A DNA stretch of 64,000 nt from Verrucomicrobiota bacterium (lineage in GTDB: Bacteria; Verrucomicrobiota; Verrucomicrobiia; CAIQCK01). The stretch spans positions 1 through 64,000 of the forward strand of contig JACRQF010000008.1 in NCBI GenBank assembly GCA_016222825.1. Reading direction: 5' to 3'. The notes beneath the pieces were generated by a model. It saw nothing but the letters and a program-made list of their open reading frames with translations. It was not told where the DNA came from and made no database searches. Position 1 is the first letter of the stretch. Each line of letters starts with the position of its first letter. Made by a program: the position numbers and the translations under genes. Below, in pieces: positions 15,604 through 24,301 of the stretch.

Positions 15604-16391
15604 ACGGTGTAGCCGCCGGATTTTTTGTCCGGCTCCAGTTTCAGGAGGCCGCGCTTCTGCGCTTCCAGGAGCAGGTCGTTGAAGGAACGGAAGCCGTAGG
15701 CGCGCTCGTTGAAGCCGGGGTTGCGGCGCTTGATGGCCTGCTTGATCATCGAGCCCCAGATGCTCTCGTCCTCGTTGCGTTCCTCGGTGAGGGCTTCCAG
15801 CGTCTCCAGGACGAGGTCAAACGCCTTCTCGAGCGACGGCCCCGTGTTCTCGCCCTCGACGGGTTTGACGACGGGGGCGGTGGCCGCCCTGCGCTGCCGC
15901 GCCTTCGACGGCTGGGCGCGCACGAGGTCGTCGTAGTAGAGGAAGGTGTCGCAGTTGCCGATGAACAGGTCGGCGGTGGAGTTCTTGACGCCGACGCCGA
16001 TGACGGTCTTGGCGTTCTCGCGCAGCTTGCTCACGAGCGGCGAGAAGTCGGAGTCGCCGCTGATGATGACGAAGGTGTCCACGTGGCCCTTGGTGTAGCA
16101 GAGGTCGAGCGCGTCCACGACCATGCGGATGTCGGCGGAGTTCTTGCCGGACTGGCGGACGTGGGGGATCTCGATCAACTCGAAGGCGGCCTCGTGGAGG
16201 TCGCGCTTGAACGCCTTGTAGCGGTCGAAGTCGCAGTAGGCTTTCTTGACGACGATGTGGCCCTTGAGCAGGAGGCGCTCGAGCACCTTCTGGATGTCGA
16301 AGCGCGGGTAATTGGCGTCGAGCGCGCCGAGGGCGATGTTCTCCAGGTCGAGGAACACCGCCATGGTTGCGTTGGTTTCGTGTGTGCTCAT
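15582..16391 (-). CDS. NYN-domain (LabA-like) nuclease with C-terminal LOTUS/OST-HTH domain
   Basis: 269 aa from ATG 16391. Residues about 10-160 are a PIN-like NYN domain with its acidic site: VFLDLENIALG, KNSADIRMVVDALDL, FVIISGDSDFSPLV. A linker with EGENTG follows, then an OST-HTH/LOTUS domain (IWGSMIKQAIKRRNPGFNER, FRSFNDLLLEAQKRGLL). This pairing is typical of predicted RNA-processing or RNA-silencing nucleases. The final residues NNRQGE and the TGA come from copy 2 of the 116-bp repeat, so the native end was altered. It is divergent from the CDF gene. Confidence 0.85.
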   Translation of the reverse strand: MSTHETNATMAVFLDLENIALGALDANYPRFDIQKVLERLLLKGHIVVKKAYCDFDRYKAFKRDLHEAAFELIEIPHVRQSGKNSADIRMVVDALDLCYTKGHVDTFVIISGDSDFSPLVSKLRENAKTVIGVGVKNSTADLFIGNCDTFLYYDDLVRAQPSKARQRRAATAPVVKPVEGENTGPSLEKAFDLVLETLEALTEERNEDESIWGSMIKQAIKRRNPGFNERAYGFRSFNDLLLEAQKRGLLKLEPDKKSGGYTVNNRQGE

Positions 16392-16502
16392 GTTTGTGCG
16401 CGGCAGCCTACACCAAGCGCCGCCGCCGCGCAGTCGAAAACGCGCGGACGGAGAGGCAATTTCCGGTTTGCTATTATCCGCCGGCTTGCTTAAGCAACAG
16501 TC

Positions 16503-17384
16503 ATGGCTTCCGTGGAAACCGGCCTCCGGGCCTCCGCCATCGGCATCGTCACCAACTTCGGCCTTGCGATCATCAAGGTCGTCGTTGGTGTCGTGGGCAA
16601 TTCCTACGCCCTGATCGCCGATGGCATCGAGTCCACGGCCGACGTGGTCAGCTCGTTCATCGTCTGGAGCGGGCTGCGCATCGCCAGCCGGCCGCCGGAC
16701 GCCGACCATCCCTACGGCCACGGCAAGGCCGAGTCGCTCGCCGGCATGATCGTCGCGACGGCGCTGTTGGGCGCGGCGGCGTTGATCGCCTGGCAGAGCG
16801 TCGGCGAAATCCTCAATCCGCGCGGCGCGCCAGCGTGGTTCACGCTGGTGACGCTGGTGTTGGTCATCGTCGTCAAGGAGGCGCTCTTCCGCTTCGTGAA
16901 TAAGACCGGCGACGCGCTCGACAGCACCGCGCTGCGAGGCGACGCGTGGCATCACCGCTCCGACGCGCTGACTTCCGCCGCGGTTTTCGTCGGCATCTCG
17001 GTGGCGCTCATCGGCGGCGAGGGTTACGAGGGCGCGGACGATTGGGCGGCGCTTCTCGCCTGCGGCATCATCGCCTTCAACGGCATCCGCCTGCTCCGGC
17101 CCGCGCTCGGCGAGGTCATGGATGCGGCTGTGGAAGCCGGAGTTCAGGAAAAGATTCGCGCCATTGCCGGTGGCGTGTCCGGCGTCGCCGCGATCGAGAA
17201 GTGCCGCGTGCGCAAGAGCGGGCTGGGTTTGTGCATGGACATCCACGTCGAGGTGGACGGCCAGATGACCGTCACCGAGGGCCACGACGTTGCCCACCGC
17301 GTCAAGGACGCGCTGACGGCGTCGGAGTTGAGGATCGCCGACGTGGTGGTTCACATCGAGCCGGCCTCGCCGCCGCAAGAGTGA
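16503..17384 (+). CDS. Cation diffusion facilitator (CDF) family metal exporter
   Basis: 293 aa with about six membrane segments and a cytoplasmic C-terminal domain (KIRAIAGGVSGVAAIEKCRV, DIHVEVDGQMTV). The first metal site reads LIADGIESTADVVSS, where the usual His of HxxxD is Glu. The second site is intact: GDAWHHRSDALTSAAVF. The loop SRPPDADHPYGHGKAE is a family signature. CDF proteins export Zn, Fe, Mn, Co or Cd by proton antiport; the altered first site makes specificity uncertain. No regulator is adjacent. Confidence 0.88.
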   Translation: MASVETGLRASAIGIVTNFGLAIIKVVVGVVGNSYALIADGIESTADVVSSFIVWSGLRIASRPPDADHPYGHGKAESLAGMIVATALLGAAALIAWQSVGEILNPRGAPAWFTLVTLVLVIVVKEALFRFVNKTGDALDSTALRGDAWHHRSDALTSAAVFVGISVALIGGEGYEGADDWAALLACGIIAFNGIRLLRPALGEVMDAAVEAGVQEKIRAIAGGVSGVAAIEKCRVRKSGLGLCMDIHVEVDGQMTVTEGHDVAHRVKDALTASELRIADVVVHIEPASPPQE

Positions 17385-17467
17385 GGCGGCGGCTTTTGCG
17401 CTTGCGCTGAAACGGCCGGGGGCTACGCTCCGCGATGGCAGAGTTCGCGGGTTCAACGGTGTCACAC

Positions 17468-20400
17468 ATGAACTGGCTCCTGCGCAGACAAACGGCGGTG
17501 ATCGGCGGCTTGGCTGCCTTGGTCCTGGCCGCGTTCTGCTGTTGCGCGGACGCCGCGGACTCGCAAGCCGGCCGGCTGCTGTTCGTGGTCGGCACGCCGG
17601 ACAACCGTGCGGCGGAGTTTGGCCTGACCGGGCCGGGCGAGGGCTACGCCAGCTTCCAGCAAAGGGTCCGCGAGCCGGTGGTGTTCACGGTCGGCCGGAG
17701 CAACACCAAGGTCTGGCCTTACATTCATCCCGCCATCAAAGACCGCTGGGCTGGCGCGCGGGCTTGGACGTTCAGCATCCGCTACGCGGCGAAGGATGAG
17801 TTGACGGAGCCGCTGTTTCTCATCATCGGACTGTGCGGCGGCTCGCCGCAGGAGCGGTCGCAAGTCGTCGTGACCGTGAACGACGCGGCGTTGCCCGTCC
17901 AACTCGCACCGGGCGGCGACCCGCGCGTGGCGTTTCGTCCGACCGGCGTGGGCAAGCCGGAGACGATGATCTTCCGCATCCCGGCCGGGCAAATCCGCAA
18001 AGGCGACAACACGATTTCGATCCGCTTGGACGAGCAGAGCTGGTTCATCTACGACTACATCGCGCTCAGCCGCGAAGCGAAACCGCTGCCGCTCACCGTG
18101 CCGCCGGAGCGCAACCTGCTCGCCGCGTTCCGCGCCGGGCCGATGGCTGGCGTGGACGAGATTGTGTTCGCGGTGCGGCGGCTCGGCGAAGACCCGCACT
18201 GGTATGCCAACTTTGGCTGGACACTGGAGCAGTCGAACTGGCGCACGTATCTCGATGGCGCGCGCCTCTGCCGATTGAACCTGAACACGGGCAAGGTGAC
18301 TGTGCTGCTGGATGATCCCGGCGGCGGCATCCGAGACCCGCAGCTCGACTACGAGGGGCGCACGATTTTGTTCTCCTACCGGCGCGGTGGCAGCGAGCAT
18401 TTCCATCTCTATCGCATCAACCTCGACGGCTCGGACCTGCGCCAACTGACCGACGGCCCCTACGACGACATCGAGCCGGCGTGGTTGCCCGACGGCGACA
18501 TCATCTTCGTCTCGACGCGCTGCAACCGCTGCGTCAACTGCCACACGACGCCGGTGGCCGTGCTCCACCGCTGCCGCGCCGACGGCTCCGGCATCCGCGC
18601 GCTCTCCAGCAACAACGAACACGACAACACGCCGTGGATGCTGCCGAGCGGCCAGGTTCTTTACACGCGTTGGGAATACGTGGACCGCAACCAACTCAAG
18701 TTCCACCATCTCTGGATCGCGTCGCCCGACGGCGCGCGGCAGACGGTCTTTTTTGGCAACCAGCAGCCCGGCATCACGATGATTGACGCGAAGCCGATTC
18801 CCGGCTCGCGGAAGGTGGTCGCGTCGTTCTCGCCGGGCCACGGCATTCGCGAACACGACGGCGTGCTCACCGTGCTCGACCCGCAGCGCGGGCCGGACGA
18901 TCCCGTCTCGGCGCGGCCGATCAGTCCCGGCCCGTCGTTCCGCGACCCGTGGGCGTTTTCCGAAACGGCGTTCATGGCCATCCGCGGGCCGGAAATCGTG
19001 CTGATGGACGCGAGCGGAGACACACAGGTGATCTATCGCCTGCCGCCCGACGACATCGCCGCCGGTTTCCAATGCCACGAGCCGCGCCCCGTCTGCGCGC
19101 GGCCACGCGAGCCGGTCGTGCCGCCCGCCAGCGACGCGAACCAGGCGATCGGCCGCCTGGTGATGGCCGACGTTTATCAAGGCCGCAACATGGCTGGCGT
19201 CGCGCGCGGGGAGATCAAGAAGCTGCTCGTGCTGGAGACGCTGCCCAAGCCGATGAACTACACCGGCGGCATGGAGCCGCTGACCTACGGCGGCTCGTTC
19301 ACGCTGGAGCGCGTGCTCGGCACGATCCCGGTCGAGCCGGACGGCTCCGCGCACGCCGAGTTGCCCGCGCTACGCAGTCTCTTCTTCGTCGCGCTCGACG
19401 AGCACGATCTCTCCGTGAAACGGATGCAAAGTTTCATGACACTCATGCCGGGCGAAACGACCTCGTGCGTGGGCTGCCACGAACCGCGCACCGAAACGCC
19501 GCCACACCAGCCGCGCGCGCTGGCCGCGTTGCGCCGGCCTCCGAGCCGCTTGCAGCCGATCAACGACGTGCCCGACGTGCTCGACTTCCCGCGCGATGTG
19601 CAGCCGGTCCTGAACCGCCTCTGCCTGCCGTGCCACGACGGCGACCGGCACGAAGGCGGCGTGACGCTCTCCGGCGACCGCGGGCCGATTTTTTCGCTGA
19701 GCTACTACACGATCACGGCCCGCTCGCTGGTCGCCGACGGGCGCAACGGCATGGGCAACCGCCCGCCGCGCTCCATCGGCAGTTCCGCGAGCCGGCTGCT
19801 GAAGCTGATGGACGGCAGCCACCACGGCGCGAAAGCGACAGACCGCGAGCAGCGCATCGTCCGGCTGTGGATCGAGACCGGCGCGACCTATCCCGGCACC
19901 TATGCCGCGCTCGGCACCGGCATGATCGGCGGCTTCGAGATTTGGAACCGCTCCATCCGCATGGACCAGTCAGACACTGAATGGCCCAGCACGAAGCTCT
20001 CGATGGAATCGCTCCAGCGCCGCTGCAGCAGTTGCCACGACGCGAAGAAACCGCTGCCGGTGAGTTGTTCGCATCTCGTCGGGCCGGGCGGCTGGGGCAA
20101 AGCGTTCACCGGCACGCCACCGTGGACGGACCTGACGCCGGACGACATCCGCCGCCGCTGGTCGCGCGACTTGTTCTACAATCTCTCCCGCCCTGAGAAG
20201 TCGTTGATCCTGCTCGCGCCGCTGGCAAAATCCGCCGGCGGCCTCGAACGCTGCGGAAGCCCGGTCTTTGCCAGCGCATCCGACGTTGATTACCAGCGGG
20301 TGCTGCAAGCCATCCGCGACGCCAAGTCGAAGCTGGACGAAATCAAACGCTTCGACATGCCCGGCTTCCGGCCTCGCGCCGAATGGGTCCGCGCGATGCA

Positions 20401-20560
20401 GCGCTACGGCATCCTCCCCGCCGGTGCGACACCGGCCTCGCCGATTGACGTTTACGCGACCGAACGCCGCTACTGGGAATCGCTCTGGTGGACACCGCGG
20501 AAGCCACAGCCATCCGCGCAACTGTCCAGCGGCAACGCGACGATGACCGCGGCCAAGTGA
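17468..20560 (+). CDS. Exported multi-heme protein: PL4-type binding domain plus hydrazine-synthase-alpha-like domains
   Basis: 1030 aa from ATG 17468 (signal peptide ...GGLAALVLAAFCCCADA). Residues about 70-200 match the jelly-roll domain of rhamnogalacturonan lyases (VGRSNTKVWPYIHPAIKDRW; RKGDNTISIRLDEQSWFIYD). Then a TolB-like propeller (FHLYRINLDGSDLRQLTDGP) and the region typical of hydrazine synthase alpha-like proteins (YTGGMEPLTYGGSFTLERVL; MQSFMTLMPGETTSCVGCH). Four CxxCH motifs are seen at about residues 355, 667, 719 and 853. Real hydrazine synthesis is not implied; relatives are common in Planctomycetes and Verrucomicrobia with unknown roles. Probably periplasmic electron transfer or sugar oxidation. 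Confidence 0.75.
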   Translation: MNWLLRRQTAVIGGLAALVLAAFCCCADAADSQAGRLLFVVGTPDNRAAEFGLTGPGEGYASFQQRVREPVVFTVGRSNTKVWPYIHPAIKDRWAGARAWTFSIRYAAKDELTEPLFLIIGLCGGSPQERSQVVVTVNDAALPVQLAPGGDPRVAFRPTGVGKPETMIFRIPAGQIRKGDNTISIRLDEQSWFIYDYIALSREAKPLPLTVPPERNLLAAFRAGPMAGVDEIVFAVRRLGEDPHWYANFGWTLEQSNWRTYLDGARLCRLNLNTGKVTVLLDDPGGGIRDPQLDYEGRTILFSYRRGGSEHFHLYRINLDGSDLRQLTDGPYDDIEPAWLPDGDIIFVSTRCNRCVNCHTTPVAVLHRCRADGSGIRALSSNNEHDNTPWMLPSGQVLYTRWEYVDRNQLKFHHLWIASPDGARQTVFFGNQQPGITMIDAKPIPGSRKVVASFSPGHGIREHDGVLTVLDPQRGPDDPVSARPISPGPSFRDPWAFSETAFMAIRGPEIVLMDASGDTQVIYRLPPDDIAAGFQCHEPRPVCARPREPVVPPASDANQAIGRLVMADVYQGRNMAGVARGEIKKLLVLETLPKPMNYTGGMEPLTYGGSFTLERVLGTIPVEPDGSAHAELPALRSLFFVALDEHDLSVKRMQSFMTLMPGETTSCVGCHEPRTETPPHQPRALAALRRPPSRLQPINDVPDVLDFPRDVQPVLNRLCLPCHDGDRHEGGVTLSGDRGPIFSLSYYTITARSLVADGRNGMGNRPPRSIGSSASRLLKLMDGSHHGAKATDREQRIVRLWIETGATYPGTYAALGTGMIGGFEIWNRSIRMDQSDTEWPSTKLSMESLQRRCSSCHDAKKPLPVSCSHLVGPGGWGKAFTGTPPWTDLTPDDIRRRWSRDLFYNLSRPEKSLILLAPLAKSAGGLERCGSPVFASASDVDYQRVLQAIRDAKSKLDEIKRFDMPGFRPRAEWVRAMQRYGILPAGATPASPIDVYATERRYWESLWWTPRKPQPSAQLSSGNATMTAAK

Positions 20561-20576
20561 GGGATGGCGACAGCCG

Positions 20577-21713
20577 CTAGCCGCCGAGCGGCTTGTCGTA
20601 GTGGATGCGGATGCCGCCTTCGGGCGGGTAGCTCACCGGATACGCGGGGCTGAGGCCGGCGACCATTTTGCCGTCCTTGTGCGTCATGCGGATGGTCAGG
20701 ATCGCGTCGCCGTCGTTGGGGGCTTCGATCACTTTGCAGATGTAACACCGCGCGTTCGGGAACAACGCCCAGTCGCCGATGAGCCGGTAGGGGCCTTCGA
20801 ACTTGTCCGCCGTCCAGACCAGCGCGGCGGCGTTGTAGCGTTTGTCCGGATGCTGCCGTTTGAAATCCACCGTCATCAACTTCGGCCACATCGAGGCGAG
20901 CGCATACCATCGCCCTCCGCGCGTGAACACCTGCGGCGTCTCGCAGCGCGTGATGAAACCCGGCACGAACAGCGGCGGCAGCATTTCCCAGCGCACCATG
21001 TCGCTCGACCGCGCCAGCGCGAAGCTGCCGCGCGCGAGCATCGCGCCCTCGCGGACGCGGGTGTTGAAGACCGCATAGACCGCCGCGTCGCCCGGCTTGC
21101 GCACAAGATACGGGTCGCAGAAGCCCGCGCACTCCGGCGGGTTCGTGCGCATCTGCTCCGGCGTCTCATACCACTCGCCCGACGGCTCCAACACCGGCTT
21201 GTCGGCCACGGGCGTCCAGTTCTCCAGGTCGTCGCTCCACGCCAGCGCCAGCCCGACGCGGCCCGTGCGGCTGTAGCCGGTGACGAGCATCGCGTAACGG
21301 CCGCCGAACTCGATGACGCTGCCTGTGGCGATGCCGCGATCCACCCACCAGTGTTTGCCCGGCGCCAACGCCACCTTCTGCTCCGTCCACTTCACGAGGT
21401 CGCGGCTCGTCGCATGGCCGACGCGCCAAGCCTTGCGGCTGTCGGCCTCCGGCACGCCCGGCGGCTCGTAGAGATAACAGAGGTGATACTTCCCGTTCGC
21501 CTCGCGGTGCAGCCAATGGTCCCAGAAGATGCCTTCGCGCGGCTGGTAGTTGATCGGCGGCGGCGGAACTTCGCAGAACACCGGCGCGTCATTCAGCAGC
21601 TTGCCATCAGCCGCCGAAACGAAACGTCCGATTGGCGAAATCGCCGCCGCGCTCGAGGCAAAAAGCCGGCAAGCTTCGCGGCGGGTGATGTGAACTGGGC
21701 GTCTCGCGATCAC
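20577..21713 (-). CDS. Tat-exported five-bladed propeller glycosidase (GH32/GH43/GH130-like)
   Basis: 378 aa from a GTG at 21713. This start avoids overlap with the toxin gene and gives a twin-arginine leader (ITRREACRLFASSAAAISP). The body has the cues of clan-J/F propeller enzymes: FWDHWLHREANGKYHLCYLY, HATSRDLVKWTEQKVAL, VDRGIATGSVIEFGGRYAML, CDPYLVRKPGDAAVYAVFN, SSDMVRWEMLPP. Several acidic residues could serve catalysis but I cannot assign them. It is convergent with the multi-heme gene. Substrate unknown. Confidence 0.7.
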   Translation of the reverse strand: MIARRPVHITRREACRLFASSAAAISPIGRFVSAADGKLLNDAPVFCEVPPPPINYQPREGIFWDHWLHREANGKYHLCYLYEPPGVPEADSRKAWRVGHATSRDLVKWTEQKVALAPGKHWWVDRGIATGSVIEFGGRYAMLVTGYSRTGRVGLALAWSDDLENWTPVADKPVLEPSGEWYETPEQMRTNPPECAGFCDPYLVRKPGDAAVYAVFNTRVREGAMLARGSFALARSSDMVRWEMLPPLFVPGFITRCETPQVFTRGGRWYALASMWPKLMTVDFKRQHPDKRYNAAALVWTADKFEGPYRLIGDWALFPNARCYICKVIEAPNDGDAILTIRMTHKDGKMVAGLSPAYPVSYPPEGGIRIHYDKPLGG

Positions 21714-21717
21714 ATTA

Positions 21718-21972
21718 TCAGCGATACACTTCCCGGCGATGGCGCACGCGGTTGACGCGGACGATGCGAATCTCGTCGGCAATCTCGTAGATCACGCGGT
21801 AGTCGCCGACGCGGATGCGCCAGTCGTTTTTGCTGCCCACCAGCTTCCGGCAGCCGGGCGGACGCGGGTTCGTCGCGAGCGCCTGAATCGCCGCAATCAC
21901 GCGGTCGTGCATTTCGGACGAGAGCCGGCCGAGGTCTTTCTCCGCAGCGCGTTCAAGCAGGACGCGATACAT
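21718..21972 (-). CDS. RelE/ParE family toxin
   Basis: 84 aa starting MYRVLLERAAEKDLGRLSSE; longer starts would run into the antitoxin gene. The core NDWRIRVGDYRVIYEI and the end HRREVYR are hallmarks of RelE-type ribosome-dependent mRNases. It begins 2 bp after the antitoxin stop, the usual arrangement of a co-transcribed type II toxin-antitoxin pair. The pair should repress its own promoter upstream of 22175. Confidence 0.88.
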   Translation of the reverse strand: MYRVLLERAAEKDLGRLSSEMHDRVIAAIQALATNPRPPGCRKLVGSKNDWRIRVGDYRVIYEIADEIRIVRVNRVRHRREVYR

Positions 21973-21974
21973 GG

Positions 21975-22175
21975 TCACTTGCGGCTGCGTTCGGCGAGGT
22001 AGTCTTCCAGCGAACGGTAGTGAAGCGGCTTGCGGCGCGCGCGCCTGAGCCATGCAATGTCACCGGCATCTTCCGCGCGCTCCAGCAGTTCCTCGTATTC
22101 CTTGATTGGAACAATGACGGAAACGGGTTTGCCCTTGCGCGTGACGATTTCAGGTTCGCTCAGTGTCGCTTTCAT
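21975..22175 (-). CDS. Phd/YefM family antitoxin
   Basis: 66 aa. The N-terminal part (IVTRKGKPVSVIVPIKEYEE) is the DNA-binding, self-associating fold of Phd/YefM proteins; the C-terminal half (IAWLRRARRKPLHYRSLEDY) is the disordered toxin-wrapping tail. Read directly before the RelE-type toxin. Confidence 0.85.
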   Translation of the reverse strand: MKATLSEPEIVTRKGKPVSVIVPIKEYEELLERAEDAGDIAWLRRARRKPLHYRSLEDYLAERSRK

Positions 22176-22253
22176 CTACTTCAGTTTATCAGAGCTTCGG
22201 CAGCGTGCAAACAAAGTAGTCGTTGTGCGGTCCGTGATAACTACTATCAAAAC

Positions 22254-22287
22254 AGAACCGGGGACGGCTTGCGCCATCCCCGGTTCT
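22254..22287 (-). terminator. Strong hairpin downstream of fucI
   Basis: AGAACCGGGGA (22254-22264) is a perfect 11-bp complement of TCCCCGGTTCT (22277-22287) with a 12-nt loop. On the minus strand it lies just after the fucI stop and is followed by GTTTTGATAG, a short T-run, so an intrinsic terminator for the glycan operon is likely. Confidence 0.7.
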
Positions 22288-22310
22288 CAATCCATCGCTG
22301 AACTTGCGGC

Positions 22311-24104
22311 TTACGCGTAGAGCGGGCCGAAGTTCGCGCAGGCGCGGTAGTCGGCGCCTTGAGGGTCTTGCGCGCCGAAAAGGCCCCACGCGCTCGGACG
22401 GAACACCTGCTCCTCGGCGACGTTGTGCATTGCCACGGGGATGCGCAGCAACGACGCCAACGCCATCATGTCGGCGCCGACGTGGCCGTAGCTGATCGCG
22501 CCGTGGTTAGCGCTCCAGTTGTTCATGACACTGTAAACGTCGCTGAACGGGCCGGACCCGGTCAGGCGCGGCACGAACCACGTCGTCGGCCAGGTCTGGT
22601 TGGTGCGTTCGTTGAGCGCGGCATGGACCTTCGCCGGAATCTCGACGGACCAGCCTTCGGCGAGTTGCAGCACGGGGCCGAGGCCCTTGACGAGGCTGAT
22701 GCGGCTCATGGTCATCGGCATGCCGCCGCGCGAGAGGTAGCACGAGGAGAAGCCGCCGCCGCGGAAGTATTCGTAGATGGCCGACGGCCAGCTCGTCGCG
22801 GCGAGGCACGCCTCGGCTTCGGCGTCGGTGATCTGCCAGAACGGCTTCATCGCCGGCTTGCCGTCAATCATCTGCTCGCCGGTGCCGTCGAGCGTGGCCG
22901 CGCCGGAGTTGATGAGATGGATGAGGCCGCCCGCCGCCTCGTCCGCCAGTTTGTGGCCGGTGACGCGCTGGACGGCATCGGCGCTCCAGAAGGTGCGCAC
23001 GTCGGCGAAGACCTGCGCGGTGTTGGTGAGCAGGTAGCCAAAGAGCATGCACGCGCCGTTAAGGCTGTCGTTCTCGGTGGCGACGATCATCGGCTGGCGG
23101 ATGCCGTTCCAGTCGAATGAGGAGTTGAGGATGGCCTCCAGGAAGTCGCCGTTCGGGAAGTGGTCGGTCCAGTGGCGCTGGCCCTGGAAACCGCCGAGGA
23201 TGGCGTTGTGGCCAAGCGCTTCTTCGCCGAAGCCGAGCTTGCCGAGGCGCTGGTTGCCAACCATCAGGTCGCGGACGATCATCGTCATCTTGACGACGGT
23301 CTCCCATTCCTTCTGCTTCGCCTCGGCGGAGCGGCGTTGCTTCTCGGGATTGCAGTCCTTGCCTTCCTTGCACTTCGCGTTCGTCCACGCCAGCGCGCGC
23401 CTGAATTCGGCTGGGTCGAAAATCTTCTCCTCGATGCGGCGGACCAGTTCGGTCATGTCCACGCACTCGACGCGGATGCCGAGGTAGTCCTCGAAGAACG
23501 GCTGGTCCACGATGGATCCGGCGATGCCCATCGAGACGCCGCCGACGGAGAGGTAGCTCTTGCCGCGCATCGTGGCGACGGCGAGGCCGGCCTTGGCGAA
23601 GCGCAGCAGTTTCTCCTGCACGTCGGCGGGGATGTTGGCATCGCCCGCGTCCTGCACGTCGCGACCGTAGATGCCGAACGCCGGCAGGCCCTTCTGGTTG
23701 TGACCGGCGAGCACGGCGGCGAGATAAACCGCGCCGGGCCGCTCGGTGCCGTTGAAGCCCCAAACCGCCTTGGGCATGAGCGGGTCCATGTCCATCGTCT
23801 CGCTGCCGTAGCACCAGCAGGGCGTGACGGTGAGCGACACGCCGACGCCCTCGCGCGCGAACTTCTCCGCGCAGGCTGCCGCCTCGGCGACGCCGCCGAT
23901 GCAGGTGTCCGCGATCACGCACTGGACCTGCCTGCCGTTCGGGTAGCGCAGGTTCGCCGAGAGGAACTTCGCAGCGGTCTTGGCCATCGCCATGACCTGG
24001 CCTTCGAGCGACTCGCGCACGCCCTTGCGCCGGCCGTCAATGGTTGGGCGGATGCCGATTTTGGGGAAAGTGCCGATCCACGGATTTTTGACGCTGGACT
24101 TCAT
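22311..24104 (-). CDS. fucI: L-fucose isomerase
   Basis: 597 aa, against 591 in E. coli. The family opening [20 protein letters not shown] is exact. Metal/catalytic acidic residues are visible in [20 protein letters not shown] (Glu near 343) and [12 protein letters not shown] (Asp near 368), and the end [20 protein letters not shown] is conserved. It converts L-fucose to L-fuculose (also D-arabinose to D-ribulose) using Mn2+ in the cytoplasm. It lies last in the run of sialidase, GH99-like and M14 genes, linking it to catabolism of fucosylated glycans. fucK and fucA are not in the window. Confidence 0.95.
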   Translation of the reverse strand: MKSSVKNPWIGTFPKIGIRPTIDGRRKGVRESLEGQVMAMAKTAAKFLSANLRYPNGRQVQCVIADTCIGGVAEAAACAEKFAREGVGVSLTVTPCWCYGSETMDMDPLMPKAVWGFNGTERPGAVYLAAVLAGHNQKGLPAFGIYGRDVQDAGDANIPADVQEKLLRFAKAGLAVATMRGKSYLSVGGVSMGIAGSIVDQPFFEDYLGIRVECVDMTELVRRIEEKIFDPAEFRRALAWTNAKCKEGKDCNPEKQRRSAEAKQKEWETVVKMTMIVRDLMVGNQRLGKLGFGEEALGHNAILGGFQGQRHWTDHFPNGDFLEAILNSSFDWNGIRQPMIVATENDSLNGACMLFGYLLTNTAQVFADVRTFWSADAVQRVTGHKLADEAAGGLIHLINSGAATLDGTGEQMIDGKPAMKPFWQITDAEAEACLAATSWPSAIYEYFRGGGFSSCYLSRGGMPMTMSRISLVKGLGPVLQLAEGWSVEIPAKVHAALNERTNQTWPTTWFVPRLTGSGPFSDVYSVMNNWSANHGAISYGHVGADMMALASLLRIPVAMHNVAEEQVFRPSAWGLFGAQDPQGADYRACANFGPLYA

Positions 24105-24301
24105 TTGGAAGCTGTTTCCTTTCTTTTTGGTGACGAATCAATTCTCCTGCCGCGCCGCCGAAGCAGCGGGCGGCTAATAGATACGAACTCCTCAGCGGTT
24201 GCAAGGGCGGTTTTTCCGAAGACGGGCTCGCGCCACCGCGATCCCGCCTCTTCTGCAAGCTGTTCGCTACGGCAGGGAAAGCTGCATGAAGACAAGAGAG
24301 A

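Noticed and set aside
17468..20560. True hydrazine synthase / anammox capability
   Set aside because: Only the alpha-like domain occurs, fused to a sugar-binding domain, with no beta/gamma subunits or anammox genes in the window.
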